Assembly: GCF_019649055.1 (NCBI RefSeq)
Contig: NW_026570223.1
Location: 868,001-932,000, forward strand
DNA from: Paramacrobiotus metropolitanus
Taxonomy: Eukaryota > Tardigrada > Eutardigrada > Parachela > Macrobiotidae
Length of the DNA stretch: 64,000 nucleotides
Direction: 5' to 3'
Shown here: in pieces, positions 1-10,430 of the stretch
Position numbering within the stretch: the first letter of the stretch is position 1
Layout: every line of letters begins with the position of its first letter
Made by a program: the position numbers and the translations under genes
The notes under the pieces: model-generated
What the model was told of the DNA's origin: nothing
What the model saw: the letters and a program-made list of their open reading frames with translations, nothing else
Databases searched by the model: none

Positions 1-339
1 GCGCTCAAGTTACCAGCGACAACATTAATGTAAAGTGCCGCTGCCTGAGCTCGGTGTTGCGGTCCAGTGCCGTCAATCCGTTCGTTAGTGAGGGTAACGA
101 TGCATTGTGCGCAGGGCAATCTGTTGTTGTCCCGTGTCGCATTACACCTGCACTGTTGGCAGTCCACCGTATAAGCTTCTGTTCGACTCTGTTAAGATAA
201 AAGTTAAGCGAACCGTTTGTCGGTTGCATCCTATAAGTTTACACCCTATGATTACTACGGTCGGGCCAGGTCGGTTCTCGACTGGTCCGAGACGCCTTTG
301 TGGTCGTCTACTGAGGTAAGTCGGCTTCTGTTGGTCGAT

Positions 340-356
340 GACACCTGTGTGGTGTC
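340..356 (-). repeat. Palindromic microrepeat, GACACC stem
   Basis: Perfect 6-bp arms GACACC/GGTGTC around a 5-base loop (TGTGT on the plus strand). It has the same loop as the CCGACC-type palindromes elsewhere in the element, with compensating changes in both arms. Confidence 0.7.
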
Positions 357-399
357 AATGGAGGAAAGTCGGTTCTGCAACTCCTCCGACGCGTTCTGC

Positions 400-2956
400 G
401 TCTCCTCATTCCCGTGCAGGTGCTTCGGTTGGTTCCGGCCGGCTAACTTGGAGCGAGTCGGTCGACTCGGCTGGTTGCTCCAAGGTCGGTCGTTCCGTCG
501 GCAAATGTCCATGTCGGTGAGTTGATGGATTACAGGCCGTAAACCGTTGACCGCCCTGGACTCTGTCAGTGTTCGTAGCGAATGGTTGCTGGGAAAGTCC
601 TTTCGTTAGGACAAATTCCAAGTCGTCCTCCAGGTGGTATCTCTTCCGTCGTTCGGTCGAATCCGGTTTGGCCTTATATTTGGGGTGAGTTAGCTGGAGT
701 TCTGCCATCCTCCATTCAAACTCAAACCGTGCTACGAGTTGGTGGAGTATTTCTCCACGGGTCAGTCCTTCAGGGTGCCAAGACATTTCCATGCATGCTT
801 CAATGGCATGCACCCATCCCTCGTATGTTGAAGGAGCCGGATCTCTCTTGGCTGGTGGAAATTTGTAGTACATCCGCTTTGTGCTGGTGTACGTACGTAT
901 AATTCTTCCTGCGTGGTATCCAAAGTCGCAGTATTCGCGTACTAGGCCTTGGCTTAGTTGCCTCCATTCTCCGCTTTCATTCACCTTCCAATGTTGGAGA
1001 AGTTTGAAGGCTATCTTCGGTGTGGCAAACTTTGGTCCACACGTCGCAAGAGCCTTCAGAGCGGCGAAGGTGTACATCCATCCTGCGTCGTATTCCGAGA
1101 CGCTCGGTTTCGGTCGATGGGCTGTTTTAATGCCCGTATGTTTGACTCTTACGTTGGCCAACCGCGGAATCTCGTTCGGTAAGACTTCCATGGTGTCTTC
1201 ATTCCATTCCGAAAGAAGTGGCCGGTGGTCGGAGTCGGGTGTTACCGATATCCGTTGACCGTACTAGCGAGGGACGTATACTCCGCCATCGTCTTCTTCT
1301 CCCTTAGGCTCGTCGGCTTTGTCGCCTCCGTCCTTTTCTGGAGAGTTATCGGGTATTTCCGGGTCGCCCTGCTGTTGAGGTGCCTGTGCCGATGGTGGGG
1401 GTTTATCGTTGTCGTCGTTATCGTCATCTTCCGACTCGCTTTGTGCGGTGTCGAATGTATCGCCCTCATCATCTTCTTCAGTTGACGGTTCGTCTTCCTT
1501 CTTGGTCGACTTCTTCTTTGTCTTAGTCGACTTCGACTGGCCCTTATGTTGGGTCAAATCTTCAGATCTCCATGGGCGAGGTCGGTGGAAGTGACTGTAC
1601 GTCCTTCGGTATAACCCGTCGTTTCGCGCTCCGAGTCGTTTTCGCCGTGCGTGCTCGAGCTGTTGGAGCTGATGCGGTGCCGACGTACGTTGTCGGTTCG
1701 AAGGGCGCTCGAGGTCGAGGTCGGACTTGGATTCGTCTTTGTGACGACTGTCCAGCCGCTCGAGCTACATGCAGCATGTCGGCTGCTTCACCTGACGGTT
1801 GTTCGTTCGTATCACTGTACGCTTCGACGACTTCCGTGCCCGCTGGAGGTTTCTCCTTGTTAACGTAAGACATCCGCAAGTTGAATTCACGCCGTTGTTG
1901 TTCCGGTATCCTGGGACGGTGTATCGTAACGGCACGCCGCGTTCCGCGTTAGTCGTCTGAAGAGCGTTTTCTTCGACCATAGAGGCAACGGGATCGGTTA
2001 TTATGTTGTTGATGATGTCATCAATATTCCCTTTTTATCCATGTACATCACGTTATATGCACGGGCAATTTGGACCAATGTCGATCCGCGGGGATTCCGA
2101 ATGTATCCGATGCATCGTGCAATTCTGGTCGGAATGTCGTCGGAGTTCTTTCCGGTGCTACTTTTAAGTGCTTTTATGACATCCGGTGGGAGCAGCTCGG
2201 CCATCTGTCCCCATTGTCGGTGGACAGCGACTGCTAATCCGAAATCCAAAGTCCAGGCGACAATTTGCATCATGAGTTGATGCGTCAACCATGTTCCGGT
2301 TTGGCCTCCGGCTTGGATGTTAATCGACAAGTCTTTCACCAAGGATTGGTAAATGTCCGTGCCATTTGTCTTGGCATTGTTGATGCTTCTACACGTACAT
2401 GTACTTCTACTTCTACATGTACTCGGACGGTACGAATTATTGTTTCGACCGGGTCGTCCTCCTGTTCGTCTGGGAGGCGCTGGCGTACATCGTCTTGAGC
2501 CGGCCACTGCGATTCGTCGGTGTCCGCTCCGTGCTGGAAGATTTCCTTCAAGTCGCCCTTGTATCCCTCATAAGGATCGTCTTCCCCATTATCGGAGATC
2601 GAGTAATTCGCTTCGATATCCGAAATCTGGTCGGATTCTACATCGGATTGTTGTTTCGATGTCGAGGGCTGGGGATCTTCAGTCGACGTCGGCGGCTTGG
2701 ACGACTTCTGTGTTCGTCCGGCTGGAGTCTTAGTCGGCTGTGTGCCGGCTCGTTTCGTGGCTTCTTGGAATTGCCGCTCCGTCGCTTCCTTGTGGTATGG
2801 TTCTCGAATTTTTTCTTTCTGCTCGGTCCTTTGTGGGCCGGCATCTGAGATGTCAAGGTCGTCGGATGACTTGTGCCGTTTAGCTGGGTTGGGCTTCGGC
2901 GTCTGCACCGTAGAGTCCGACTTCGGTTTAGTCGACTCTTTAGTTTCCGACTTCAC
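400..2956 (-). CDS. Further coding pieces near the 3' side of the element
   Basis: Several open stretches on the minus strand continue the element. One (about 2336-2956) is acidic and Lys/Ser/Thr-rich. Another (about 406-1191, 261 codons) is the most protein-like, with Trp- and aromatic-rich helical sequence (AGWMYTFAALKALATCGPKF, YEGWVHAIEACMEMSWHPEGL, FEFEWRMAEL). No family was recognised. The pieces lie in different frames and the region looks broken in a few places. Confidence 0.5.
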
Positions 2957-5900
2957 TTATTTCTTCCAGGTTTCCGTCTGTTGCGGTTTAGCGGGCGTTT
3001 TTGCCGCTTCCTTCTTGGCCTTCCGCTTATCCTTATGGGACTTGGTTGCGTTGGCCGAGTGGATGACTCGTGAGTCGAGATCATCGTCGATCTGGACAGA
3101 AGGTTGTGTAGTCGGAGGAGGCACTTTCATCTTGATGACGGGTTTCTGTACCGTCTTCCCAGTCGGCTTGGGCTCCGGAGCGGTGACTTTGTGTCGAGCC
3201 GCCGTAACCTCTTGTAGTGCTTTTGGTCGACTCTTCTCCGCCCGGCAGTGTTCTCCCATTCGTTTCATAACTTCAGCCATTTTCTCGGTTAGTCGGTCGT
3301 GGTCCCGACGGGCTTCGGTAGTATTTCCGACTATGCTGGCACGTTGGATTCTCAACGAGTGCCACAGTTCCATATCCTCCGGGTATGCCATGTCGATGCA
3401 GGCATCCTGTTCCGACCTCGTCAAATCCTTTACATATTGTAAGGCGGGGTCGTCATGGAATTCACGCGACGAGCCCTGAGGTGGCTTCGGCTTAGTTATA
3501 CTCCGCTTGGTCGGTATGTTTACCGACTCCTTTACCGGCTCGCTTGTTCGAGTCTCGTCTATTGTTAGACGAGGACCGGAGTGTACCGAAGTCGGCTCGT
3601 CCCTTTGTGGTGACGGTTCGACCATGGTTCCGGCTCGCGCTTTCGAAGAGGAGGTTGTGTCCATCTCCTGTTGAGTTTTCTTCGGTTTGGTCGGAGTATT
3701 CCGAGGTGAAAACCTAAGTGGTTTTTCCATCATTGGTTGACTCGGCAGCTTAGTTGGCTGGGATGCTGATCGGTTCGGCAAAATTTGTTTTGCTGGCGAT
3801 CTGCCGCGTTTTGGCGTGGATCCCTTCGGTGGCAATGCTGCTTCTTGTTGAATAGAGTCATCGGAGCCAAAGTCGTCTCCGTTCTCTTCATCTTCGCTAC
3901 TATCCGACATTGTTATCGGAATGGAGAAGAGGTACCTCGACTTGGAGAAGAGGTAACGGAATCTTTCCGTTACCTCTTCTCCAAGTCGAGGTGGAACCTC
4001 CAGTGTATAGGCGGCTGGGTGGATGCTAGGGTTGCGGAGACGTTGGATCGTCAGTATCATGTTGGAATCCAGCGGGAGTTGTCGTAACTCCTGCTTTCCG
4101 CACCTTAAAGCCATCAACCGTCTCAAGGCTTTATCCCTATCCTGGATCGTAGCGAGAATCTTCTGGGCGAGCTTGGTCTGCTCGTCTTCGGACATGTTCC
4201 GATCTCGGATACCTCCTTGAAGTTGTTCCTCGTAGAGAACCCGTTGAAGATCCATTGTTTTGGCTTGGCTGACCAACTTCTTATGGACGCCGGGAGTGAA
4301 TAAAGCTTTTGCTCCAGTCACTTTCCGTGACGGGCTCGGTTTGTCTTGTGCAGGGGTCGAAGAAGGGATCGCTTTCATCAGTTCCAAGAGTTGTTCCTTG
4401 GTTCTGACCAGTGGTGGCGACTTCGATTTCGACGGGAAGAGACGCCTGCGTGGTCTATGCTCTTCAATCTTGTCGGTCGTCTCCGACTTCCTCGAAAGCC
4501 CAGGTAAAGTCGTTGGTCGTTCCAGAGGCTTAGGTCGGGTAGCTTCTGTTGCTCCGACTTCCTCTGGCGTATCCATCGGCTCGTCTTTGTGTTCGAGCGG
4601 TGGTACTGGTAACTCGTCCATCGGCTCGTCTTGGTGACTCGCCGGTGGGGCTACCTCCATCGGTTTGACAAACTGTACCTTAGGCTTCTTGGCCGAGGGT
4701 GGCTTCTTCAGCTTACGTTGCTGTTCTGCTTCCTTCCGTTTATAGAAGTCGTCCACAAAGGACTGAATCATGGCCGTTAAGGTTTGTAGACGTTCCTGGT
4801 TCTTTGCCGACCACACTGTTGTTGGTCGTAGAATAAATCGGGCTTCCTTGGTGTTATTCTCCAAGTGTCCGAGGTTGATGTCGATCTGGCAATACTGCGG
4901 ACTCTGTTGGTCGGTTGCTCTTATCATGACTCGGAGTTCGGAAATGACAGCATCCGCTCGCAGTAATTGGGTATGGACTTCTTCTATCCATTGAAGGTCT
5001 CCTGTTGGGGGAGCTGGATGTGGGAGCCGAACCGATTTGAAGGTTGGTTTTCGAGCCGACTGGACCTTTGTGATCCTAGACGCCCGACCTTCGTTCATGA
5101 CTTTTGTCGCCGAATTGGTCGATTCCTTCTGGTCATCCCGCTCCTTTTCCTCCTCGTAATCGTTTACTCTCGTTTCCAGCCATGAGGTCGTTTGAATCAG
5201 GTGTTGTCGAGTCCTGGTCGTTTGTGGAGCGTCCGGATGACATAGTCGTCGTATAAACCGAGCGTTGTTTCCCCACGCCAAGATGTCTCGATCAAGGTCG
5301 TGTGCCAGTTGACTATTATCTTCACAAAAATTTCGGCGGGCTCTCTTCTCTGTGATGAGTTCCGCAACTCTAACCAATAGTCTAACTATATGTGGCGCGA
5401 CCGTGCTCGGCAGCTCATCCGTGTCTGGTATGGCTTCCATGACCCGTGCCTCTGTGGTCGGAGACATGGGCCGGTCGACTACTTCCGTTAACTTCGGTTG
5501 AGTCCGACCTGCTATTGAGGTCGGCTGAGATTGAGTCGGAGCCAAAGTCGAGGTCGGGTTGCTCGAACTGATCGACTGTTGCGACCTTGATGCGCGTTGT
5601 TCCGCCGGTCTCCGACTTTCCGCAATTTCCTTTCGTCTTAGGATATCGATTTCAGCTTCCAAGTCCTGGACGTGCATCTGAGAGATCCTAAGTTGATCTT
5701 CAATTGCAGTCCGAATGTTACGGATGGTCGGATCTATTCCGTCCATGTTATCGACTTGGCGTTTCAGGTCGGCAGCAATCTGTTTTGCACGAGCCAACTT
5801 CTGATTAAGGACTCTCATTTGTTCCGCTAGTGTGGGTCTACTAAATTGTTCGACGTAGGAGGTCGGCTGCGACTGGGTGGAGGTCGGCTGAACCCTTTGT

Positions 5901-7222
5901 GGGTTCGCCTCCAAAATTTTCCACAAGTCTTCAACTCGCCTGGAACAGATACTGTATTGCTGGTCCAAGGCGTCACGCATTTGCTTTTCCGTGGGATTGT
6001 TGGGGTCGAATTCCCGAAGCTGCTTTCCGAACTTCTCCATGACGTCGACCGCTTCACGGTACTGATCTTCGACTTTTCCGATTTCGACTGTCCGTTGGTC
6101 GACTACGTCCTCCACGTACGGGAGTTCGACGTCAAGTCCAGGTGACGGAACTAAGGACGGCTCTGCTTGTCTTGGCGCTCCCGCTTTGTTCGGGTTAGCC
6201 AAGTACTGTTTAACATAGTCGATTACCGACTGCAGTGCCTCATTAAGTCGGTCTCGGTTCGGACCAGGTGGTGGAGTTCCCCATGAGCCTAGTACATCGG
6301 CCCAATCCAGCTCGATTCGCAGAGCTCGGTCGATTCGGGCGAGGTCGGTTGCCTCCTGGTCGGTCAGGATTCCACTAAGTCGGTGGAAGAAAATGTCGGC
6401 CAAGTCTTGTCCAGCCTGATAGATTACGTCCAAATTGCCAAGTAAATTCTCCATCGGCGTCGTACCGACCAAGGTCATCACCGCTGTCGTAGTCGGTGCT
6501 GGTCGACGAGGTGGTGACGGCGTCTTAATCCGAGTGTACTCGGGTTCCGCATTGAGGATCTCTGTGATCCGTTCAATTGCCGCCCTGAGTTGTCGTTCGG
6601 CGACATCGGTCGGTTCCTCTTTTTCGATGAGGTCGTCTGCCCTCTTCAGGTAGGCCGTCAAGTCGTTCATTTTCTGCCGTGCCACTTTAATAGTTTCAGC
6701 ATCTGATAGTGTTTCGTTTACAAAGGATCGCTGAAGGTCTTCCAGTAGATCCCGTCCATCACTGATTGTGGCTGACATTCGGTGCCGACGTTCCTTTCGC
6801 ATCGCCGAATGCATCTCCGCTGCGGATGAAGTCGACGGTAATGTTACCGGCGACGTCCTATTGGATTGCGGTGGGGGGAGGCTTCGGTTGAGTTCCTCCA
6901 ATAGGAGAGTTCGGTGTTCTCCATTGAGTTTCGTCAGCAGTTCGACTCCAGGTCGTATTAACCGGTGATGAGCCTCCGATTTGGGCGGTCCATGTTGGAT
7001 CAGACCCTCTACCAACTGCATGTGAGTTGTAAAGTCGTCTATCTTCTTTAAAGCGAAACGTACAAGGCCTTGTGCTGAGCGTTCACGTATTTTCTTCAAG
7101 ATTTCCTTCGCCTCCCGTAATGCGATGTTCGCATCGGCGATTGTCTTCTCGCCTCCCACGGCTGGTGTCATTAAGGCCTGTGTGGTCTTTGCCGGTCGTG
7201 GAGACGCTGTTAACTGAATCAT
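2957..7222 (-). CDS. Very large post-integrase ORF with repeated helical hairpins
   Basis: An uninterrupted frame of 1,421 codons, the longest in the window. Its N-terminal half has at least six helical hairpin units of about 50-65 residues separated by Pro/Ser/Thr-rich linkers (for example YREAVDVMEKFGKQL...DPNNPTEKQM...RRVEDLWKIL and LARAKQIAADLKRQV...DPTIRNIRTAIEDQLR). The C-terminal half is Lys/Pro/Glu-rich and probably disordered, ending TPAKPQQTETWKK. It lies where an env gene would be, but no signal peptide or transmembrane helix was seen. Its length without interruption argues for recent selection or a young copy. A perfect 27-bp-arm hairpin lies inside it at 3935-3991. Function unknown. 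Confidence 0.75.
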   Translation of the reverse strand: MIQLTASPRPAKTTQALMTPAVGGEKTIADANIALREAKEILKKIRERSAQGLVRFALKKIDDFTTHMQLVEGLIQHGPPKSEAHHRLIRPGVELLTKLNGEHRTLLLEELNRSLPPPQSNRTSPVTLPSTSSAAEMHSAMRKERRHRMSATISDGRDLLEDLQRSFVNETLSDAETIKVARQKMNDLTAYLKRADDLIEKEEPTDVAERQLRAAIERITEILNAEPEYTRIKTPSPPRRPAPTTTAVMTLVGTTPMENLLGNLDVIYQAGQDLADIFFHRLSGILTDQEATDLARIDRALRIELDWADVLGSWGTPPPGPNRDRLNEALQSVIDYVKQYLANPNKAGAPRQAEPSLVPSPGLDVELPYVEDVVDQRTVEIGKVEDQYREAVDVMEKFGKQLREFDPNNPTEKQMRDALDQQYSICSRRVEDLWKILEANPQRVQPTSTQSQPTSYVEQFSRPTLAEQMRVLNQKLARAKQIAADLKRQVDNMDGIDPTIRNIRTAIEDQLRISQMHVQDLEAEIDILRRKEIAESRRPAEQRASRSQQSISSSNPTSTLAPTQSQPTSIAGRTQPKLTEVVDRPMSPTTEARVMEAIPDTDELPSTVAPHIVRLLVRVAELITEKRARRNFCEDNSQLAHDLDRDILAWGNNARFIRRLCHPDAPQTTRTRQHLIQTTSWLETRVNDYEEEKERDDQKESTNSATKVMNEGRASRITKVQSARKPTFKSVRLPHPAPPTGDLQWIEEVHTQLLRADAVISELRVMIRATDQQSPQYCQIDINLGHLENNTKEARFILRPTTVWSAKNQERLQTLTAMIQSFVDDFYKRKEAEQQRKLKKPPSAKKPKVQFVKPMEVAPPASHQDEPMDELPVPPLEHKDEPMDTPEEVGATEATRPKPLERPTTLPGLSRKSETTDKIEEHRPRRRLFPSKSKSPPLVRTKEQLLELMKAIPSSTPAQDKPSPSRKVTGAKALFTPGVHKKLVSQAKTMDLQRVLYEEQLQGGIRDRNMSEDEQTKLAQKILATIQDRDKALRRLMALRCGKQELRQLPLDSNMILTIQRLRNPSIHPAAYTLEVPPRLGEEVTERFRYLFSKSRYLFSIPITMSDSSEDEENGDDFGSDDSIQQEAALPPKGSTPKRGRSPAKQILPNRSASQPTKLPSQPMMEKPLRFSPRNTPTKPKKTQQEMDTTSSSKARAGTMVEPSPQRDEPTSVHSGPRLTIDETRTSEPVKESVNIPTKRSITKPKPPQGSSREFHDDPALQYVKDLTRSEQDACIDMAYPEDMELWHSLRIQRASIVGNTTEARRDHDRLTEKMAEVMKRMGEHCRAEKSRPKALQEVTAARHKVTAPEPKPTGKTVQKPVIKMKVPPPTTQPSVQIDDDLDSRVIHSANATKSHKDKRKAKKEAAKTPAKPQQTETWKK
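3935..3991 (-). repeat. Perfect hairpin with 27-bp arms inside the 1,421-codon ORF
   Basis: The arms at 3935-3961 and 3965-3991 are exact reverse complements separated by the three bases TCT. The left arm starts CCTCGACTTGG and ends GTAACGGAA. A partial direct copy of the arm (GGAGAAGAGGTAC) lies just left at 3923-3935. The frame stays open through the hairpin. Confidence 0.92.
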
Positions 7223-7461
7223 CTCCTTCTGGTCTGGATCGTTGTATCGAGTTCCGTGTGACGGTTGTACAATTGTTTGTACTGATCCAGCAAGGCTTGG
7301 AACTCCTGAGGATGGTCAGCTCCGCTTGTTGGGAGAGTGCGCATCCGTTCCCTGGTTGCGTTGGACTGATTGATTACTTTGTCCCGCTTCCGTTTGAGGG
7401 CTTCGAGTGTCCGGAGTCGTTCCGGGTCGAGTATCTGGGAGTTCAGTGGGTTTGCCCCAGT

Positions 7462-7480
7462 ACCGACCTATGTGGTCGGT
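7462..7480 (-). repeat. Palindromic microrepeat, ACCGACC stem
   Basis: Arms ACCGACC/GGTCGGT (7 bp, perfect) around TATGT. It is in the short stretch between the two large post-integrase ORFs. On the minus strand it can be read as PTT-x-VG. Confidence 0.8.
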
Positions 7481-7599
7481 GGCGGTGGCGTTGATATCGG
7501 TAAAGTCCTAACGGTTCCTGGTAATAGCGTCGGCGGTTGGACGTTACCCATTTGTGAGGTGGGATCTTTCTCCGCCAGGATGGCCGTCTTCACTCGATC

Positions 7600-8070
7600 C
7601 ATGGATGTTCAAAGTCGGTGATTGTCTACCTCTGTGGTGGGCAAACCGAACCTCGTAAGATCTTCCGCTAGCCCTATGTTGGCTATGAGATCATTAATTT
7701 TCTGAACTGGGTCCAGCTCGGTGAAATCGTCGAATCTAATGGCAAGTTTTTCGTAGATGCCTTGGAGAGTCTGTTTGCCGTCGAGGATGGTTTTCCAGAC
7801 TTCTGTCGCCTGCCCATCCTGTCCGATCTGAAGTGCCATAGCATGGTATCTGGCCTGGGGAACCTGTTGTTTGGCTCCACTCGTCTGGCTCTGGATTATT
7901 TGTTGAATCCTTCGGACGTGCATGTTTAGTCGATTTGCCTCGTCGTCCGTGGCTATACCGCCGTCCTGTGTTGCTAGTCGGCGGGCCGTGCGTGTGCTCC
8001 GACCGAGGTCGTTCGCCACTTGCGCTGTGGTCGCAAGGGCTACTCGGTCCATGCCTGGCGTCATCTTCAG
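7600..8070 (-). CDS. Helical coding segment between the two large post-integrase ORFs
   Basis: About 150 codons of mainly helical sequence (RRIQQIIQSQTSGAKQQ, VWKTILDGKQTLQGIYEKL, KINDLIANIGLAEDLT) of the same style as its neighbours, ending with a PTTEVD peptide. It fits the repeat pattern of the flanking ORFs, so all three are probably parts of one original coding unit or of a close set. It is not recognised as a known domain. Confidence 0.5.
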
Positions 8071-10353
8071 TCATTCGAGGACTCGTTCCCCGACTTCAAT
8101 AATAGCTTGTACATCTACCAGTGTGGGTATCGGTACATTTGTTGGTGACCGTTGTTCGGCCGCGTCCAAGTTCAATGCGAGCTGGGGGTGGCGATCCACC
8201 CGGTTCCGAGCATTTCGCATCCTTGTCCGGATTACCTTTAGCAAGGTCGGATCAGTCGGCATACCGGTGTATAGGTATGACTGGAGTCCTCGTGTAAAGT
8301 CATTAATGGCTCTTCCATCACTTTCCAGGGCTTCCGACTCGGTGGTTCCCGTCGGTGTATCTTGTATGGTTGCCCTGATTCGGCCCGTGACTATGTTAGT
8401 CATCCTTAGAAGATCGCGTAGTTCCTGTAGTGTTGGGAGTGGTTCCACAGGCGATCCTTGTGGGACTTGCTGTGTCAGGTTCAGCTGTATGGCTGGAACT
8501 TGAATCAGGGGATTCGTATTAAGTGTTACTAACGGTGAGAGATGAGGCCGGGTCGGAACGACTGCGGGTTGAGTCGTAGTCGACTGTAGCGCTTGGATTT
8601 CGTTATTCCGTTCTGTTAATTTCTTGCTCCAATCCGCTATCTGGTTGGAGAGGCTCTCTACGAATACCGGATAGCTCCGATCAGTTGAGTTGAGTTCGGC
8701 CAATTGTTTCTTTAATCCGTTTATTTCGTTGAGCGCCTTGTTGCGCTTTTTCACTAAGCCGTCCAGTCGGGCAAGTCGGATTTCTTCGTCGATCACCGCC
8801 TGTGTGATCGGCGTCGACGTTTCAGGTGGACGCAAGGCTTGTTCCTGCGCTCGTATTTGTCTTTCCAGTTCGGCTGCCGAGTGGATATGGCGTCGCTCTT
8901 GTCGGCTTATCCTACCGAACTCGGCGGTGTAATTCTCTGTCGACTTCCCGAGTTGTGAGTAACTCGTTCTGAGTTTCACTGCCTGTTTTATGGCCTCTTC
9001 CTTCTGGATCCGCAGTTTTCCAATCTCCAGTGACGGTATTGGGCTAGTCGTCTGTTGGGCTGCCGAAGTCAACGAAGTTGGCTGGGACGTCGGGGTAACG
9101 ACCTGTGTGGTCGGTGCCGGGAAGCCAGGATCTTCTCCCAATCTCTGAGCTATTTGCTGAACAACCGCCTGCTGGCAGATTTGGAGGCCTTCCTGTTCCC
9201 TAGCGTAAAGCAGGTTGTTAGCTTCGTTCAAGCGATTTTCATGGAAGGCAAGTTGGCCGAGCAACGTCTGTCGATATTGAGGATGGTTCGGATCCATCTG
9301 TGAGGTCGTCAGCAGTGCTTGGTTCAGCGTCTCTATGTGAGCGCGAGCCGTTGAGACCTGCTGGCGCAATTCCGCTTCGGATCTCCCGTTAGTGTTCCTT
9401 TGTGGAGCAACCGGGAGAGGTTGAGGCATCGACGTTACGACCTGTGTGGTCGTCGTCGAAACAGGCACTTGTTGCCTCTGTCCTCCGACCTGATTTCTCT
9501 GCTGGTTCAACCGGTCCATTAAATAAGTCGTCGCATTCGGATTCATCCAAAGATTCGGTTGTCCCGGGTGTCCGAAGTGAGTCGGCGAGATTGGTGGAGT
9601 GATCGGACCGGACACAAATACTGGCCTAGGTGGCGAGATTGTGTTGTTCAGGCCGATTATGCTCATCATTCCCACTGTCGTTGGGGAAGCCATTCCAGTC
9701 GTCGGTGGAATCGGTACAAAGTGAATCGGCGGTCCGTTATATACCAAACTACTCGGCGCCAATGTGGGCGTCGTGTAGATCGGACCTGCTGTGTTATCCG
9801 TCCCTGGCACCATTGTGGGTGCCGAATAAATCGCTCCAGTCATCATTGTTGATGCTGTGCTCGTCGGTCCGACTATTGTAGTCGGCACCGACCATTGGTA
9901 AGGCGACGTTTGACCATGTGGGTCTACTGCCGTTACCGGAGTCGTCTGACTCGTTCCCGTTCCGAGGTTCCACAGACAGCCTGTAGTATCGACTGCTGTG
10001 TTCGGAGTCAAAATCTGTGGCGGTATCGTTCCACGTTGGGGCCTGACCGTAAGACCTGCTAACACATTAGCTGTTACGTTAGCGTGAGGATTGTCTACCT
10101 GCAGTAATGGCGTCTGTGTGGCCGACCGCGAGTTATCCGATCGCGATGTCGAGCGATGGTGAGTCGGGTAAGGGTGCGATCGGTTCGATCCGCTACCGCT
10201 ACGTCCGCTGTTCGATCCGCTGGAAGGTGGGTCGTGTCGGTGACGACCTGACATTGTCGTTTGCTGTAAAGGAGAGGAAATACGGCGCGTTAGAATTCTA
10301 CCAACTCCCGTATATTCAACTGAAGATGTTCCAATGAACTGAAGAGATTCCAT
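8071..10353 (-). CDS. Post-integrase ORF with Pro/Thr-rich head and helical repeats
   Basis: A 760-codon open frame downstream of integrase. The first third is Pro/Thr/Ser/Gly-rich and disordered. The rest holds several helical hairpin units of about 55-65 residues, such as VSTARAHIETLNQALL...MDPNHPQYRQ...LAFHENRLNEANNLL and KRNKALNEINGLKKQLAEL...NQIADWSKKLTERNNEI. The same kind of unit recurs in the next large ORF. No Env-like signal peptide or membrane anchor was seen. Function unknown; a structural protein is one possibility. Confidence 0.7.
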   Translation of the reverse strand: MESLQFIGTSSVEYTGVGRILTRRISSPLQQTTMSGRHRHDPPSSGSNSGRSGSGSNRSHPYPTHHRSTSRSDNSRSATQTPLLQVDNPHANVTANVLAGLTVRPQRGTIPPQILTPNTAVDTTGCLWNLGTGTSQTTPVTAVDPHGQTSPYQWSVPTTIVGPTSTASTMMTGAIYSAPTMVPGTDNTAGPIYTTPTLAPSSLVYNGPPIHFVPIPPTTGMASPTTVGMMSIIGLNNTISPPRPVFVSGPITPPISPTHFGHPGQPNLWMNPNATTYLMDRLNQQRNQVGGQRQQVPVSTTTTQVVTSMPQPLPVAPQRNTNGRSEAELRQQVSTARAHIETLNQALLTTSQMDPNHPQYRQTLLGQLAFHENRLNEANNLLYAREQEGLQICQQAVVQQIAQRLGEDPGFPAPTTQVVTPTSQPTSLTSAAQQTTSPIPSLEIGKLRIQKEEAIKQAVKLRTSYSQLGKSTENYTAEFGRISRQERRHIHSAAELERQIRAQEQALRPPETSTPITQAVIDEEIRLARLDGLVKKRNKALNEINGLKKQLAELNSTDRSYPVFVESLSNQIADWSKKLTERNNEIQALQSTTTQPAVVPTRPHLSPLVTLNTNPLIQVPAIQLNLTQQVPQGSPVEPLPTLQELRDLLRMTNIVTGRIRATIQDTPTGTTESEALESDGRAINDFTRGLQSYLYTGMPTDPTLLKVIRTRMRNARNRVDRHPQLALNLDAAEQRSPTNVPIPTLVDVQAIIEVGERVLE
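9437..9453 (-). repeat. Palindromic microrepeat, ACGACC stem
   Basis: Arms ACGACC/GGTCGT (6 bp, perfect) around TGTGT, coding for TTTTQVVTS on the minus strand. A sister copy with CGACC/GGTCG arms and the same loop lies at 9099-9113 and codes for APTTQVVTP. Confidence 0.8.
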
Positions 10354-10430
10354 TTCGACATCACAGGTCCATCTATGGCTAGCTATTGTTAAGCTACCTA
10401 AAACTTATTCTAAGTTTTACGCCTATGGCC

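Noticed and set aside
1-400. A 3' LTR at the left window edge
   Set aside because: No part of 1-400 resembles the LTR at 23952-24400; the element continues beyond the window.
217-3479. Plus-strand open frames across the left region (for example 217-525 and 2697-3479)
   Set aside because: They lie opposite minus-strand element coding sequence, have odd composition (Cys, Arg, Ser, Val rich) and no domain; they are shadows of it.
2957-7222. An env gene in the post-integrase position
   Set aside because: No signal peptide, furin-type cleavage or membrane anchor was visible in the long frame; helical repeats and disordered linkers dominate.
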